From Campylobacterota bacterium (GTDB taxonomy: Bacteria > Campylobacterota > Campylobacteria > Campylobacterales > Sulfurovaceae), in NCBI GenBank assembly GCA_003646505.1, contig QMKT01000025.1, positions 1 through 14,738 on the forward strand: DNA of 14,738 nt. Reading direction: 5' to 3'. The notes below the pieces were generated by a model that worked only from the letters and a program-made list of their open reading frames with translations, ran no database searches and was not told where the DNA came from. The position numbers and the translations under genes are program-made. This document shows positions 1 to 5,969 of the stretch, piece after piece. Numbering within the stretch: position 1 is the stretch's first letter; every line of letters begins with the position of its first letter.

Positions 1-47
1 CGGGAGGATGATACTGTAAACTAAAGGTTAGCAATAAAAGTCAAGCC

Positions 48-72
48 AAAGATGAAACTCTAAATCATCTTT
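48..72 (+). terminator. Possible weak hairpin terminator after a gene off the left edge
   Basis: AAAGATGA (48-55) and TCATCTTT (65-72) are perfect 8-bp inverted repeats around a 9-nt loop. The stem is AT-rich and is followed by C and an A/T mix rather than a clean T run, so it is at best a weak intrinsic terminator. Its place, shortly after a stop codon at 22-24 that might end an upstream gene, is the main reason to list it. Confidence 0.2.
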
Positions 73-249
73 CAATATATAATTATATCTAAATAGTTTA
101 TTAATAGCCAAAAATATATATTAGTAGATATTTTTAATAGAGAAATATTAATAAATTAACTTTTATTTTTAGATCAGAGAATCAGAATGCTCAAATTGAA
201 TAATAGTCTAGTTTAATATCATCAGGTCAAATGCACAGTAGTATTAATA

Positions 250-268
250 ATATGTCAATTTGACATAT
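250..268. promoter_or_regulatory. Perfect 9-bp-arm palindrome upstream of the small orphan gene
   Basis: ATATGTCAA (250-258), a central T, then TTGACATAT (260-268): a perfect inverted repeat with one central base. The right arm contains TTGACA (260-265), identical to a consensus -35, although no good -10 lies 16-18 bp further on. Such a palindrome could be the operator of a dimeric regulator of the gene at 307, about 40 bp downstream. The regulator is unknown. Confidence 0.35.
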
Positions 269-294
269 TTTATATCTTACTTGAACATTTACCC

Positions 295-300
295 TATGAT
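295..300 (+). promoter_or_regulatory. Putative -10 element (TATGAT), leaderless arrangement
   Basis: TATGAT matches the sigma70 -10 consensus at five of six positions and is followed by exactly six bases and then the ATG at 307. Transcription would therefore start at or next to the start codon. No Shine-Dalgarno sequence precedes this ATG. The same six-base spacing occurs before the genes at 10485 (minus) and 13951. Confidence 0.35.
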
Positions 301-306
301 GTCGAT

Positions 307-648
307 ATGTATAATAAAAAGAAAGAACGTCTCTATATTTGTGACTTGTTGGATAACCCTGCTGTTCCCTACCCCTCCTACTATGTGCTTAGCCTCTCTA
401 TGCATAAAAATGAGATGCTTCAAACAGCAATTTTAGCCCTGCACAGTTTTGATTTCTCGTATTATGAGACTGCCAAAAAGTATGATGATATCTTTGCCAT
501 GTTACATTCAGGAACTTTCCCGATCTATAAGGAAAAATATATTGTGGGATATTTCGGAAATAAAATGATGTATTTAGAATCTAACGGATGGAAGGGAATG
601 CCCTCTACAGAAGACATATTTAAGATGGAAAATTGGCTTGTGTGTTAA
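307..648 (+). CDS. Small hypothetical protein (113 aa)
   Basis: I do not recognise this protein. It is 113 residues, begins with a lysine-rich stretch (KKKERL), and is then rich in aromatic residues, with Tyr pairs near residues 25 and 52 and a C-terminal segment containing YFGNK, WKGMP and ENWLVC. It has no signal peptide, no evident transmembrane helix and no familiar motif, so it is probably a small soluble cytoplasmic protein. The frame is open upstream to about 250 but contains no better start. There is no ribosome binding site before the ATG, and a -10-like TATGAT ends six bases before it, so it may be translated from a leaderless message. Residue composition looks protein-like rather than random, but the isolated position and lack of RBS leave real doubt that it is a gene. 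Confidence 0.5.
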   Translation: MYNKKKERLYICDLLDNPAVPYPSYYVLSLSMHKNEMLQTAILALHSFDFSYYETAKKYDDIFAMLHSGTFPIYKEKYIVGYFGNKMMYLESNGWKGMPSTEDIFKMENWLVC

Positions 649-730
649 AAAATATAATAAGCTAAACAAAATATAGTTATAAGTTTAAATTTTAAGACTA
701 ATTTTATCTTATTTAGATATACTTCCCTCA

Positions 731-822
731 TATCTTAGGTACAATAATTTTTATTCTTCCTCCTTTTAGAAAATATTGTCTCGCCTACCAACGAACACAA
801 TTCTTTTTTTGTACCTAAGATA
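731..822. repeat. 92-bp segment bounded by perfect 14-bp inverted repeats
   Basis: TATCTTAGGTACAA (731-744) is repeated exactly in inverted orientation as TTGTACCTAAGATA (809-822), with 64 AT-rich bases between. It lies in the gap between the end of the gene at 307-648 and the stop codon of the minus-strand lipoprotein gene. The segment holds no open reading frame of note. It could be a miniature inverted-repeat element, the flanks sharing only CA on each side, so evidence of target duplication is weak. It could equally be a long-loop RNA stem acting on the converging transcripts. Confidence 0.5.
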
Positions 823-836
823 CATTAAATACTTCT

Positions 837-1436
837 CTAATAACGACTTCGTCTTTCCCTATTGTTGTTATTACTTGTTCTTGTCTCTCTTGTTCTTGAC
901 TTACTCGTATCTCTAGTTCTTGTCTTTGTATTGTAATTATTTCTCTTTTTATCATACTTGCTATTCTTATTATATTTTCTATTATTATTTCTGTCGTACT
1001 TGCTATTTTTATTGTATTTTTTATTATAGTTTCTGTTGTGCTTGTTCTTTTTATCATATTTTCTATGTTGTGCTTTGTATCTACTACGGTTTTTATATTG
1101 GCTTCTACTGTTGTAGTGTCCATACCGCCCTACTTCAGCTCTATATCTACGTCCATTTGAATATCTGTACCCGTGATTATAATAGTGTCCATTTCTATAT
1201 CTGTGACCACGATAATGATAATATCCACTTCGGTAATATCCTCCATAGTAGTATCTCCCACCGTGATAATAGTATGGTTGATTATAATAATATGGATAAC
1301 TGTATGCTGAAGCAGCGATCACACCCACACCAAGTCCGGTAGCAAAAGCCTGTTCTTGCGGTGTACATGCATTAAAAAACAGTGCTGAGGAGAGAACAGT
1401 TATTGCACCGATATGTTTAAGTTTTTTTCTTATCAT
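837..1436 (-). CDS. Tyr/Gly/His-rich, strongly basic lipoprotein of unknown function
   Basis: The first 24 residues form a lipoprotein signal: basic n-region (IRKKLKH), hydrophobic core, and a lipobox-like FFNAC with the lipidated Cys at 24. A short Gly/Ala segment follows (about 31-45), then a Tyr/Gly/His/Arg-rich region (46-110) and a Lys/Arg/Asn-rich tail to residue 199. KYNKNSKYD occurs twice in the tail (about 140-148 and 154-162), indicating internal duplication. The predicted charge is very positive, so an envelope-anchored protein binding polyanions (LPS, nucleic acid, peptidoglycan) is conceivable, but that is a guess. AAAGGA (plus coordinates 1444-1449) lies seven bases before the ATG and supports this start. 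The low-complexity DNA generates long open frames on both strands, which I do not regard as genes. Confidence 0.75.
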   Translation of the reverse strand: MIRKKLKHIGAITVLSSALFFNACTPQEQAFATGLGVGVIAASAYSYPYYYNQPYYYHGGRYYYGGYYRSGYYHYRGHRYRNGHYYNHGYRYSNGRRYRAEVGRYGHYNSRSQYKNRSRYKAQHRKYDKKNKHNRNYNKKYNKNSKYDRNNNRKYNKNSKYDKKRNNYNTKTRTRDTSKSRTRETRTSNNNNRERRSRY

Positions 1437-1466
1437 TTGTGATTCCTTTACGTTGTTATTTTATAT

Positions 1467-1472
1467 AGTATA
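1467..1472 (-). promoter_or_regulatory. Putative -10 element for the Tyr/Arg-rich lipoprotein gene
   Basis: Read on the minus strand this is TATACT, about 30 bases before the ATG at 1436, with a good ribosome binding site in between. No clear -35 is visible. The CCAACA direct repeats seen at other promoters in this window are absent here. Confidence 0.35.
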
Positions 1473-1506
1473 TTAGAAATGTGAAGTAATTGTGTTCTTA
1501 ATAATA

Positions 1507-2196
1507 TCATATTATCTGATAGCCCATACCGTGAACAGCTTTTATGTCAATACCCGGTAACTTCTTCCGTATTCTTGTCAGGGTCTCTCTCAGCGTAGAT
1601 GATGCAATAGTACGATTGCTCCAGATATACTGAATGATCTTGTCAGTATGTACCATGGATGGTGAATATTTTACAAGCATTACAAGTAGATCAAACTCTT
1701 TTTTACTTAGTTTAATTATTTTACCCTCTTTGCTTACTTGCCGCATCTCTGTATCTATACAATAATTGTTGTTCATATATGTAAGTTTATCTTCTATCGT
1801 ATTTGAACTTTTCTGTGATTTTTTTCGTGAAGCTTTTGCAAGATTCAATGTGATCTCAATATCTTTTTTACCATAAGGTTTTACCAAATAATTAAGCGTA
1901 TTGACATCTATCGCTTCTTCCAATGTATCAGGATCTGAGTATGATGTCGCGAAGGCTATGAGAACATTATGTGACAGAGCGATCTTCTTGGCACATTGAA
2001 TACCATCTATCTTACCTTCAATATTTAAGTCCATAAAAATAAGGTCGATCTTTTCTTTCTTTACTGTTTCGAAAGCGCAAAGCGCATTGGAACAAGTCCA
2101 TATCTCAGTACATCCCAGTTGTGTAAGTATCTTTTGCAATAATGTTGCGATGATTGGCTCATCTTCAACAATGAGTACGTTCAAGTTATTTGACAT
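1507..2196 (-). CDS. OmpR/PhoB-family response regulator
   Basis: Two-domain DNA-binding response regulator of 229 residues. The N-terminal receiver domain (about 5-120) has the acidic pair E11/D12, phospho-acceptor D56 in the FMDL motif, T84 and the conserved K106 of LVKP. The C-terminal winged helix (about 140-229) has the typical OmpR features: LSKKEFDLL, a recognition-helix region around STLRETLTRIRKKL, and the terminal wing hairpin VHGMGYQI. No kinase gene adjoins it, but two kinases are encoded in the 3952-10485 operon and could be its partners. PhoB/OmpR-type regulators bind direct repeats at about 11-bp pitch, and exactly such repeats lie just upstream of this gene and at two other promoters in the window. 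AAAGG six bases before the ATG supports the start. Its target set and stimulus are inferred, not known. Confidence 0.93.
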   Translation of the reverse strand: MSNNLNVLIVEDEPIIATLLQKILTQLGCTEIWTCSNALCAFETVKKEKIDLIFMDLNIEGKIDGIQCAKKIALSHNVLIAFATSYSDPDTLEEAIDVNTLNYLVKPYGKKDIEITLNLAKASRKKSQKSSNTIEDKLTYMNNNYCIDTEMRQVSKEGKIIKLSKKEFDLLVMLVKYSPSMVHTDKIIQYIWSNRTIASSTLRETLTRIRKKLPGIDIKAVHGMGYQII

Positions 2197-2214
2197 GTCT
2201 AGCCTTTATATATC

Positions 2215-2242
2215 ATTATAACAAAAGTAGTCTATTTTCCAA
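2215..2242 (-). promoter_or_regulatory. Putative promoter of the response regulator gene, overlapping the CCAACA box
   Basis: On the minus strand TATAAT lies at 2215-2220, and TTGGAA at 2237-2242 could serve as a -35 with a 16-bp spacer. The expected transcription start is about 12 bases before the ATG at 2196, leaving room for the AAAGG ribosome binding site. The -35 overlaps the first CCAACA repeat (2239-2244) of the divergent promoter, so a regulator bound there could also control this gene. Confidence 0.5.
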
Positions 2243-2271
2243 CATATTTCCAACACTATATAGGTTATACT
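2239..2271 (+). promoter_or_regulatory. Activator-type promoter: CCAACA direct repeat plus -10, for the EF-hand gene
   Basis: CCAACA at 2239-2244 and again at 2250-2255 (11-bp pitch; both extend to TTTCCAACA), then ten bases, then TATACT at 2266-2271 as -10. There is no consensus -35: the second repeat occupies its place. This is the layout of PhoB-type boxes bound by OmpR-family activators. The same arrangement with the same spacings recurs at 2669-2701 and, on the minus strand, at 10492-10524. Transcription would begin near 2278 and run into the gene at 2325. Confidence 0.7.
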
Positions 2272-2324
2272 ATACATATAGAATTCTCACGTCTCTGCGT
2301 ATGCTAAATATTTGAAGGTAATAA

Positions 2325-2636
2325 ATGATAAAAACATCAGCTTATGTTTGTATGGTAATGATGTTTTGTGTGCAGCTCCTTCATGCTCAGCCGACACAAT
2401 CAGATAAAGTATTGAAAAAATTTGATAAAAATAATGACGATAGGATATCTTTTAGTGAAGCGCCAAATCATATACAAGAAAGTTTCCACCGACATGATAT
2501 AAACAGAGATGGGTATATTTCTGGTACAGAATTACGCAGCATGAGCTCCAGACCATCTTCACATAGACCGCCACCACACCAAGGTCATCGTCCTACACAT
2601 CACCCAGGACCACCAAGAAGACCTCCACCAAGATAA
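2325..2636 (+). CDS. Secreted EF-hand protein with Pro/His/Arg-rich tail
   Basis: A 103-residue exported protein. Residues 1-21 look like a Sec signal peptide ending LLHA. Two canonical EF-hand loops follow: residues 34-45 (D34, N36, D38, E45) and 58-69 (D58, N60, D62, G63, E69). Both have the full set of oxygen ligands expected for Ca2+ or similar ions. The last 28 residues are dominated by Pro, His and Arg (PPPHQ, HHPGPPRRPPP), a low-complexity tail that might bind metal or wrap onto a partner. GAAGG six bases before the ATG supports the start. The gene is preceded by a CCAACA-box promoter and is followed 95 bp later by a peroxidase gene with its own copy of that box, so the two are probably co-regulated. 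The precise role is unknown; periplasmic metal buffering or sensing are possibilities. Confidence 0.85.
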   Translation: MIKTSAYVCMVMMFCVQLLHAQPTQSDKVLKKFDKNNDDRISFSEAPNHIQESFHRHDINRDGYISGTELRSMSSRPSSHRPPPHQGHRPTHHPGPPRRPPPR

Positions 2637-2668
2637 TTGAAGATATATACAGATTAAACAGCATTTTG

Positions 2669-2701
2669 CCAACAATTTTCCAACAACATATAGATTATAC
2701 T
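2669..2701 (+). promoter_or_regulatory. Activator-type promoter: CCAACA direct repeat plus -10, for the peroxidase gene
   Basis: CCAACA at 2669-2674 and 2680-2685 (11-bp pitch), ten bases, then TATACT at 2696-2701. Beyond the repeats it also shares TATAG and TTATACT with the promoter at 2239-2271 at the same offsets. It implies a transcription start near 2708 and shows that the peroxidase start codon is the ATG at 2732, not the in-frame ATG at 2666, which lies upstream of the promoter. Confidence 0.7.
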
Positions 2702-2731
2702 TGCACTATCTCACATATAGATAGGAATAAA

Positions 2732-3871
2732 ATGCAAAATAAATATTTAAAATATAATTTATTAAGTATGTCAGTAATATTATTTACTGCATGTGGAGGA
2801 AGTTCTGAAACAGATACGACATCAACTGAAACAACACAATCTTCCACCGTAAGTGTAGTCATAAGTACAAAAGAAGAATTAGGAGAATCTTTATTTAGTG
2901 ATACTTCTCTTTCTTTAACCCGTACTATGTCTTGTGCTACTTGTCATGATCCTTTGCATGCATTTATAGATACAAGAGCCAATGGTGTCAATGGTGCAGT
3001 TTCTTTGGGTGATGATGGATCATCTCTGGGGGACAGAAATTCTCCCATGGCATCTTATGCAAGTTTTACGCCAAGTTTTGATCTAACCAATTTAAGTGGT
3101 GGTCAATTCTTGGATGGTAGAGCTTTAGATCTTACTGAACAGGCAAAAGGTCCATTTCTAAACCCTGTTGAAATGCAAATGCCAGATGAATCCAGTGTTA
3201 TAGACAGAGTGAGGGAAAATGATTCTTATGTAGCTACAATGGAGTCATTGTATGGTGAAACTATATTTGATGATACAGATAGTGCATACACAGCTATTGC
3301 CGATGCTATTGCCGCATTTGAAAGTACAGCTGCCTTTTCTCCTTTCGACTCAGATTTTGATACCAATACTATGTCAGCTGCTGCCATAAGAGGAAGAGAT
3401 CTATTTAGATCCAGACGAGTAAATTGTGTGAGATGTCATGATGACAGGGGAGACAATGCTTTATTTACTAATTTCACCTATGAAAACCTTGGCTTGCCAG
3501 CTAACACCAATGTACGTAGTCAAAATGGTCATGGTCTTGATCATGGTCTTTTAGATAATCCTGATGTTTCTGCACAAACTGAAGATGGTAAGTTTAAAGT
3601 CAACAGCCTTCGTAATGTGGCCGTAACTGCTCCGTATATGCATAATGGTGTATTCCAAGATTTAAAAACAGTAGTACACTTTTATAATACAAGAGATACA
3701 GGTGGTATCAACCCGGAGACAGGATCTGCTTGGGAAGCAGCAGAGATCAATCGTCCTAATATTGTAACAAATGATGTAGGTAATCTTGGTTTATCCGATG
3801 CGGAGGAAGATGATATTGTAGCATTTTTGGAAGCATTGACTGATGCAAAGTATAAAGATTTAATTCCATAG
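2732..3871 (+). CDS. Lipoprotein di-heme cytochrome c peroxidase (CcpA/MauG superfamily)
   Basis: Envelope-anchored di-heme peroxidase-family protein, 379 residues from this start. Enzymes of the family reduce H2O2 with electrons from small c-type cytochromes, though MauG-like members do other oxidations. The N-terminus is a lipoprotein signal with lipobox FTAC and lipidated C21, followed by a Ser/Thr-rich linker. Two heme-binding CXXCH motifs are present: C68-C71-H72 (CATCH) and C232-C235-H236 (CVRCH). The APYMHNG segment carries M303, at the place of the distal Met ligand in bacterial peroxidases. The GGQFLDGRA and FLNPVEM motifs are typical of the family. The start at 2732 is chosen because AGGA lies five bases upstream, the lipoprotein signal then begins directly, and the promoter at 2669-2701 lies downstream of the in-frame ATG at 2666. 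Regulation by the CCAACA box links it to the EF-hand gene and the porin/sensor operon. Confidence 0.9.
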   Translation: MQNKYLKYNLLSMSVILFTACGGSSETDTTSTETTQSSTVSVVISTKEELGESLFSDTSLSLTRTMSCATCHDPLHAFIDTRANGVNGAVSLGDDGSSLGDRNSPMASYASFTPSFDLTNLSGGQFLDGRALDLTEQAKGPFLNPVEMQMPDESSVIDRVRENDSYVATMESLYGETIFDDTDSAYTAIADAIAAFESTAAFSPFDSDFDTNTMSAAAIRGRDLFRSRRVNCVRCHDDRGDNALFTNFTYENLGLPANTNVRSQNGHGLDHGLLDNPDVSAQTEDGKFKVNSLRNVAVTAPYMHNGVFQDLKTVVHFYNTRDTGGINPETGSAWEAAEINRPNIVTNDVGNLGLSDAEEDDIVAFLEALTDAKYKDLIP

Positions 3872-3951
3872 AAGTGTGAGCATTTGCCCAACATATTAAG
3901 GACATTCTACATAGTAGTAGTTTGGTGTTTTTAATGAGGCAAAAGTATAAC

Positions 3952-5082
3952 TTAGTGTGTCAAAAACCAATGAAGGCTAAAACATGCACCTTCATTTTGA
4001 TTTTTGGCACTTAATGTAGCAGCATGCTTTTGTGCAATCTGATGACTCATATACAAACCGATACCCGTACCCTTCCCCTCAGATTTGCTTGTAACATTTG
4101 CCTTGAATATATCGGGTAATACACTTGTAGGAATACCTCCTGCATTATCTTCTATCTCTAACACGTTTCTATCATTGATCTGCATAAGTCTTATAGTTAT
4201 AATCTTATTTTTAACACTATTGTCAGCAAAAGCATCCTTAGCATTATTTAGAATATTTAGCAGAAGATGTTTCAATTCATTTTCTGAACCATACATCTTT
4301 AATGTATCTTGTTGAGCAACATTAACTGTAATAGCATTCTTCATAAATTCATCTTTTATGAGAATCAGTACGGAATTTATAACATCCTGTAACGTGAAGT
4401 TAGTATTTTTCTTATTTGGTCTGAAAAACGTTCGGAATTCATCTAATGTATCAACCATATGGGCTATTTGTATTTGCACATCTGTCTTAAATTCATTCAC
4501 ATAAATTTGGTCTACTATACCATTGGCAAAATCATCGGGTATGATATCGCTGTAAAGACTCAAAGCATTCAGAGGTTGTTTCCACTGATGAGCAACGGCA
4601 TCCATCATTTCTCCCATAGCGGCCATTTTTGATTGTTGCTGTAACAACTTTTCCTGTTTCTGTCGTTTTGAAATTTCATCTTCAACTAAAGACTCTAGAT
4701 CATTTACCATCCTTTTTAGTGTAAGTTGCGTGTGTATGCGAGAAAGGAGTTCACGTGACTTAAAAGGTTTTGTAACATAATCAACTCCACCACAAAGAAA
4801 AGCATTTTCAATGCTCTCTTCGTCTGTTTTAGCAGTTATAAATATAACAGGAATAGATTTAGTTAAAGGGTCAGACTTAAGATATTTACATACTTCAAAT
4901 CCATCCATCACAGGCATCATTATATCAAGTAAGATCAAATCAAAAGAGTGATGTTTTGTCATTTCAACTGCAGTCTCTCCGTCTAATGCTACAGTGATAT
5001 TATACATTTTAAGAAGATCTACTAAAATATCAAGATTGCTTTGTGTATCGTCTACAACCAGTATTGAGTTTTTGTTATCCAT
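3952..5082 (-). CDS. REC-histidine kinase (soluble)
   Basis: Last gene of the five-gene operon. It has 376 residues and no membrane segment. The receiver domain is 5-120 (D11/D12, phospho-acceptor D53, conserved K105 in VTKPF). A coiled-coil linker (about 122-158, rich in Gln/Lys/Glu) leads into a kinase with the H-box AHQWKQPLNAL (H165), N-box NILNNAKDAF (N280), DNAGGI (D312) and GKGTGIGLYMS. HQWKQPL kinases are common in Campylobacterota. The receiver is very similar to that of the preceding gene, including identical [13 protein letters not shown] and [11 protein letters not shown] segments, pointing to tandem duplication with different output modules. AGGAG overlapping the previous gene's stop codon precedes the ATG, giving an 8-bp intergenic gap. 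It probably acts in the phosphorelay as a cytoplasmic kinase whose activity depends on its own receiver. Confidence 0.93.
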   Translation of the reverse strand: MDNKNSILVVDDTQSNLDILVDLLKMYNITVALDGETAVEMTKHHSFDLILLDIMMPVMDGFEVCKYLKSDPLTKSIPVIFITAKTDEESIENAFLCGGVDYVTKPFKSRELLSRIHTQLTLKRMVNDLESLVEDEISKRQKQEKLLQQQSKMAAMGEMMDAVAHQWKQPLNALSLYSDIIPDDFANGIVDQIYVNEFKTDVQIQIAHMVDTLDEFRTFFRPNKKNTNFTLQDVINSVLILIKDEFMKNAITVNVAQQDTLKMYGSENELKHLLLNILNNAKDAFADNSVKNKIITIRLMQINDRNVLEIEDNAGGIPTSVLPDIFKANVTSKSEGKGTGIGLYMSHQIAQKHAATLSAKNQNEGACFSLHWFLTH

Positions 5083-5090
5083 ATTTTCTC

Positions 5091-5969
5091 CTATGATCTA
5101 AAGATGAGTTGGTTTCTACCATTGTCTTTGGCTTCATAAAGAGCCTCATCGGCCTTTGCGAGAAGCAGGTCAAGTGTGTCCACTTCCTTACTTTTACACG
5201 CCATACCTGTACTCATAGTACAGTGGAGGTTTATACTATTATACATAATAGAGAGCTCCTCAACAGCTTTTCTACATGCTTCTGTAATTTTTATAGCAGC
5301 ATCTTTAGTAGTATGCAACAAGATAGCAAACTCTTCTCCTCCTATACGTCCAAAGATCATATTATCATCCAAAATGTTATAAACTACTTGTGCAATCTCA
5401 CGAATGACCATATCACCGGCAGGATGACCATAGTTATCATTGACTCTTTTAAAATGATCGATATCTAAGATCACAGCAAAAAGTTCATTCTCTTTTGTAT
5501 GTTTAAAGATATCCTCTCCGAGTTCAAAGAATTTTCGACGATTATATACATCCGTCATTGCATCATATGATGCTAAATAATCCAATCTTTTCATATGTTC
5601 AGAATGTTCCATATGTACTTTTACCCTGGCACACACTTCACGGGGTTTAAACGGTTTGGTAACATAATCTACTCCACCGGCATTGTAGGCATTTTCTATA
5701 CTCTCTTCATCTGTTTTAGCTGTGATAAAGATAATAGGGATATCTTTTGTTTTTGGGTCTAGTTTTAGCTGCTTACATACTTCGAAACCATCTAGTTCCG
5801 GCATCATAATATCTAAAAGAATAAGATCAATAGAACTGTTTTTAGAAATGTCAATCGCACCCTGTCCATCAAGGGAAACTGCAATATTGTAGTCACCAAG
5901 AAGATCTACCAATATTTCAATATTGGTAGGTGTATCGTCTACGATCAAGATATTTGATTTTGATTTCAT
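5091..5969 (-). CDS. REC-GGDEF response regulator (probable diguanylate cyclase)
   Basis: A 292-residue regulator that would make cyclic di-GMP from two GTP when its receiver is phosphorylated. The receiver domain (5-120) has D11/D12, phospho-acceptor D53 and K105. The GGDEF domain (about 130-290) has the conserved D-x-D metal motif in [19 protein letters not shown], and an intact catalytic GGEEF at 210-214. The allosteric inhibitory RxxD motif expected five residues before GGEEF is absent (DDNM at that place), so classic product inhibition is unlikely. The start codon overlaps the stop of the upstream hybrid kinase (ATGA), indicating translational coupling. Its partner kinase is most likely that hybrid kinase or the downstream REC-histidine kinase. 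The output would be cyclic di-GMP-dependent behaviour such as attachment or motility, which is inferred. Confidence 0.93.
   Translation of the reverse strand: MKSKSNILIVDDTPTNIEILVDLLGDYNIAVSLDGQGAIDISKNSSIDLILLDIMMPELDGFEVCKQLKLDPKTKDIPIIFITAKTDEESIENAYNAGGVDYVTKPFKPREVCARVKVHMEHSEHMKRLDYLASYDAMTDVYNRRKFFELGEDIFKHTKENELFAVILDIDHFKRVNDNYGHPAGDMVIREIAQVVYNILDDNMIFGRIGGEEFAILLHTTKDAAIKITEACRKAVEELSIMYNSINLHCTMSTGMACKSKEVDTLDLLLAKADEALYEAKDNGRNQLIFRS

Larger units (their letters stand above)
1..306. other. AT-rich intergenic stretch without a convincing gene
   Basis: No convincing coding region is visible on either strand. The first 24 bases read in frame as seven codons followed by TAA, so they could be the last codons of a gene entering from the left, but seven codons cannot be identified. 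Most of the rest is A/T-rich. Three structures are listed separately: a small hairpin (48-72), a palindrome (250-268) and a -10-like hexamer just before the next gene (295-300). Confidence 0.5.

Noticed and set aside
815..1342. Open frames on both strands overlapping the Tyr/Arg-rich lipoprotein gene
   Set aside because: They arise from low-complexity codons of the real gene, are compositionally monotonous (Ile/Thr- or Tyr/Cys-rich), and lack ribosome binding sites.
1467..1499. CCAACA box upstream of the Tyr/Arg-rich lipoprotein gene
   Set aside because: A TATACT -10 is present, but the hexamers at the required positions read TACTTC and AAGAAC, so the box is absent.
3888..3920. A possible fourth copy of the CCAACA box after the peroxidase gene
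   Set aside because: CCAACA at 3888-3893 is followed at 11 bp by AGGACA, not CCAACA, and by TAGTAG where the -10 should be. No plus-strand gene follows. It may be a decayed remnant but does not meet the pattern.
3872..3951. Terminator in the convergent gap between the peroxidase and the sensor operon
   Set aside because: TTGGTG and AAAAACCAA segments can pair only imperfectly and no stem-plus-T-run structure is convincing.
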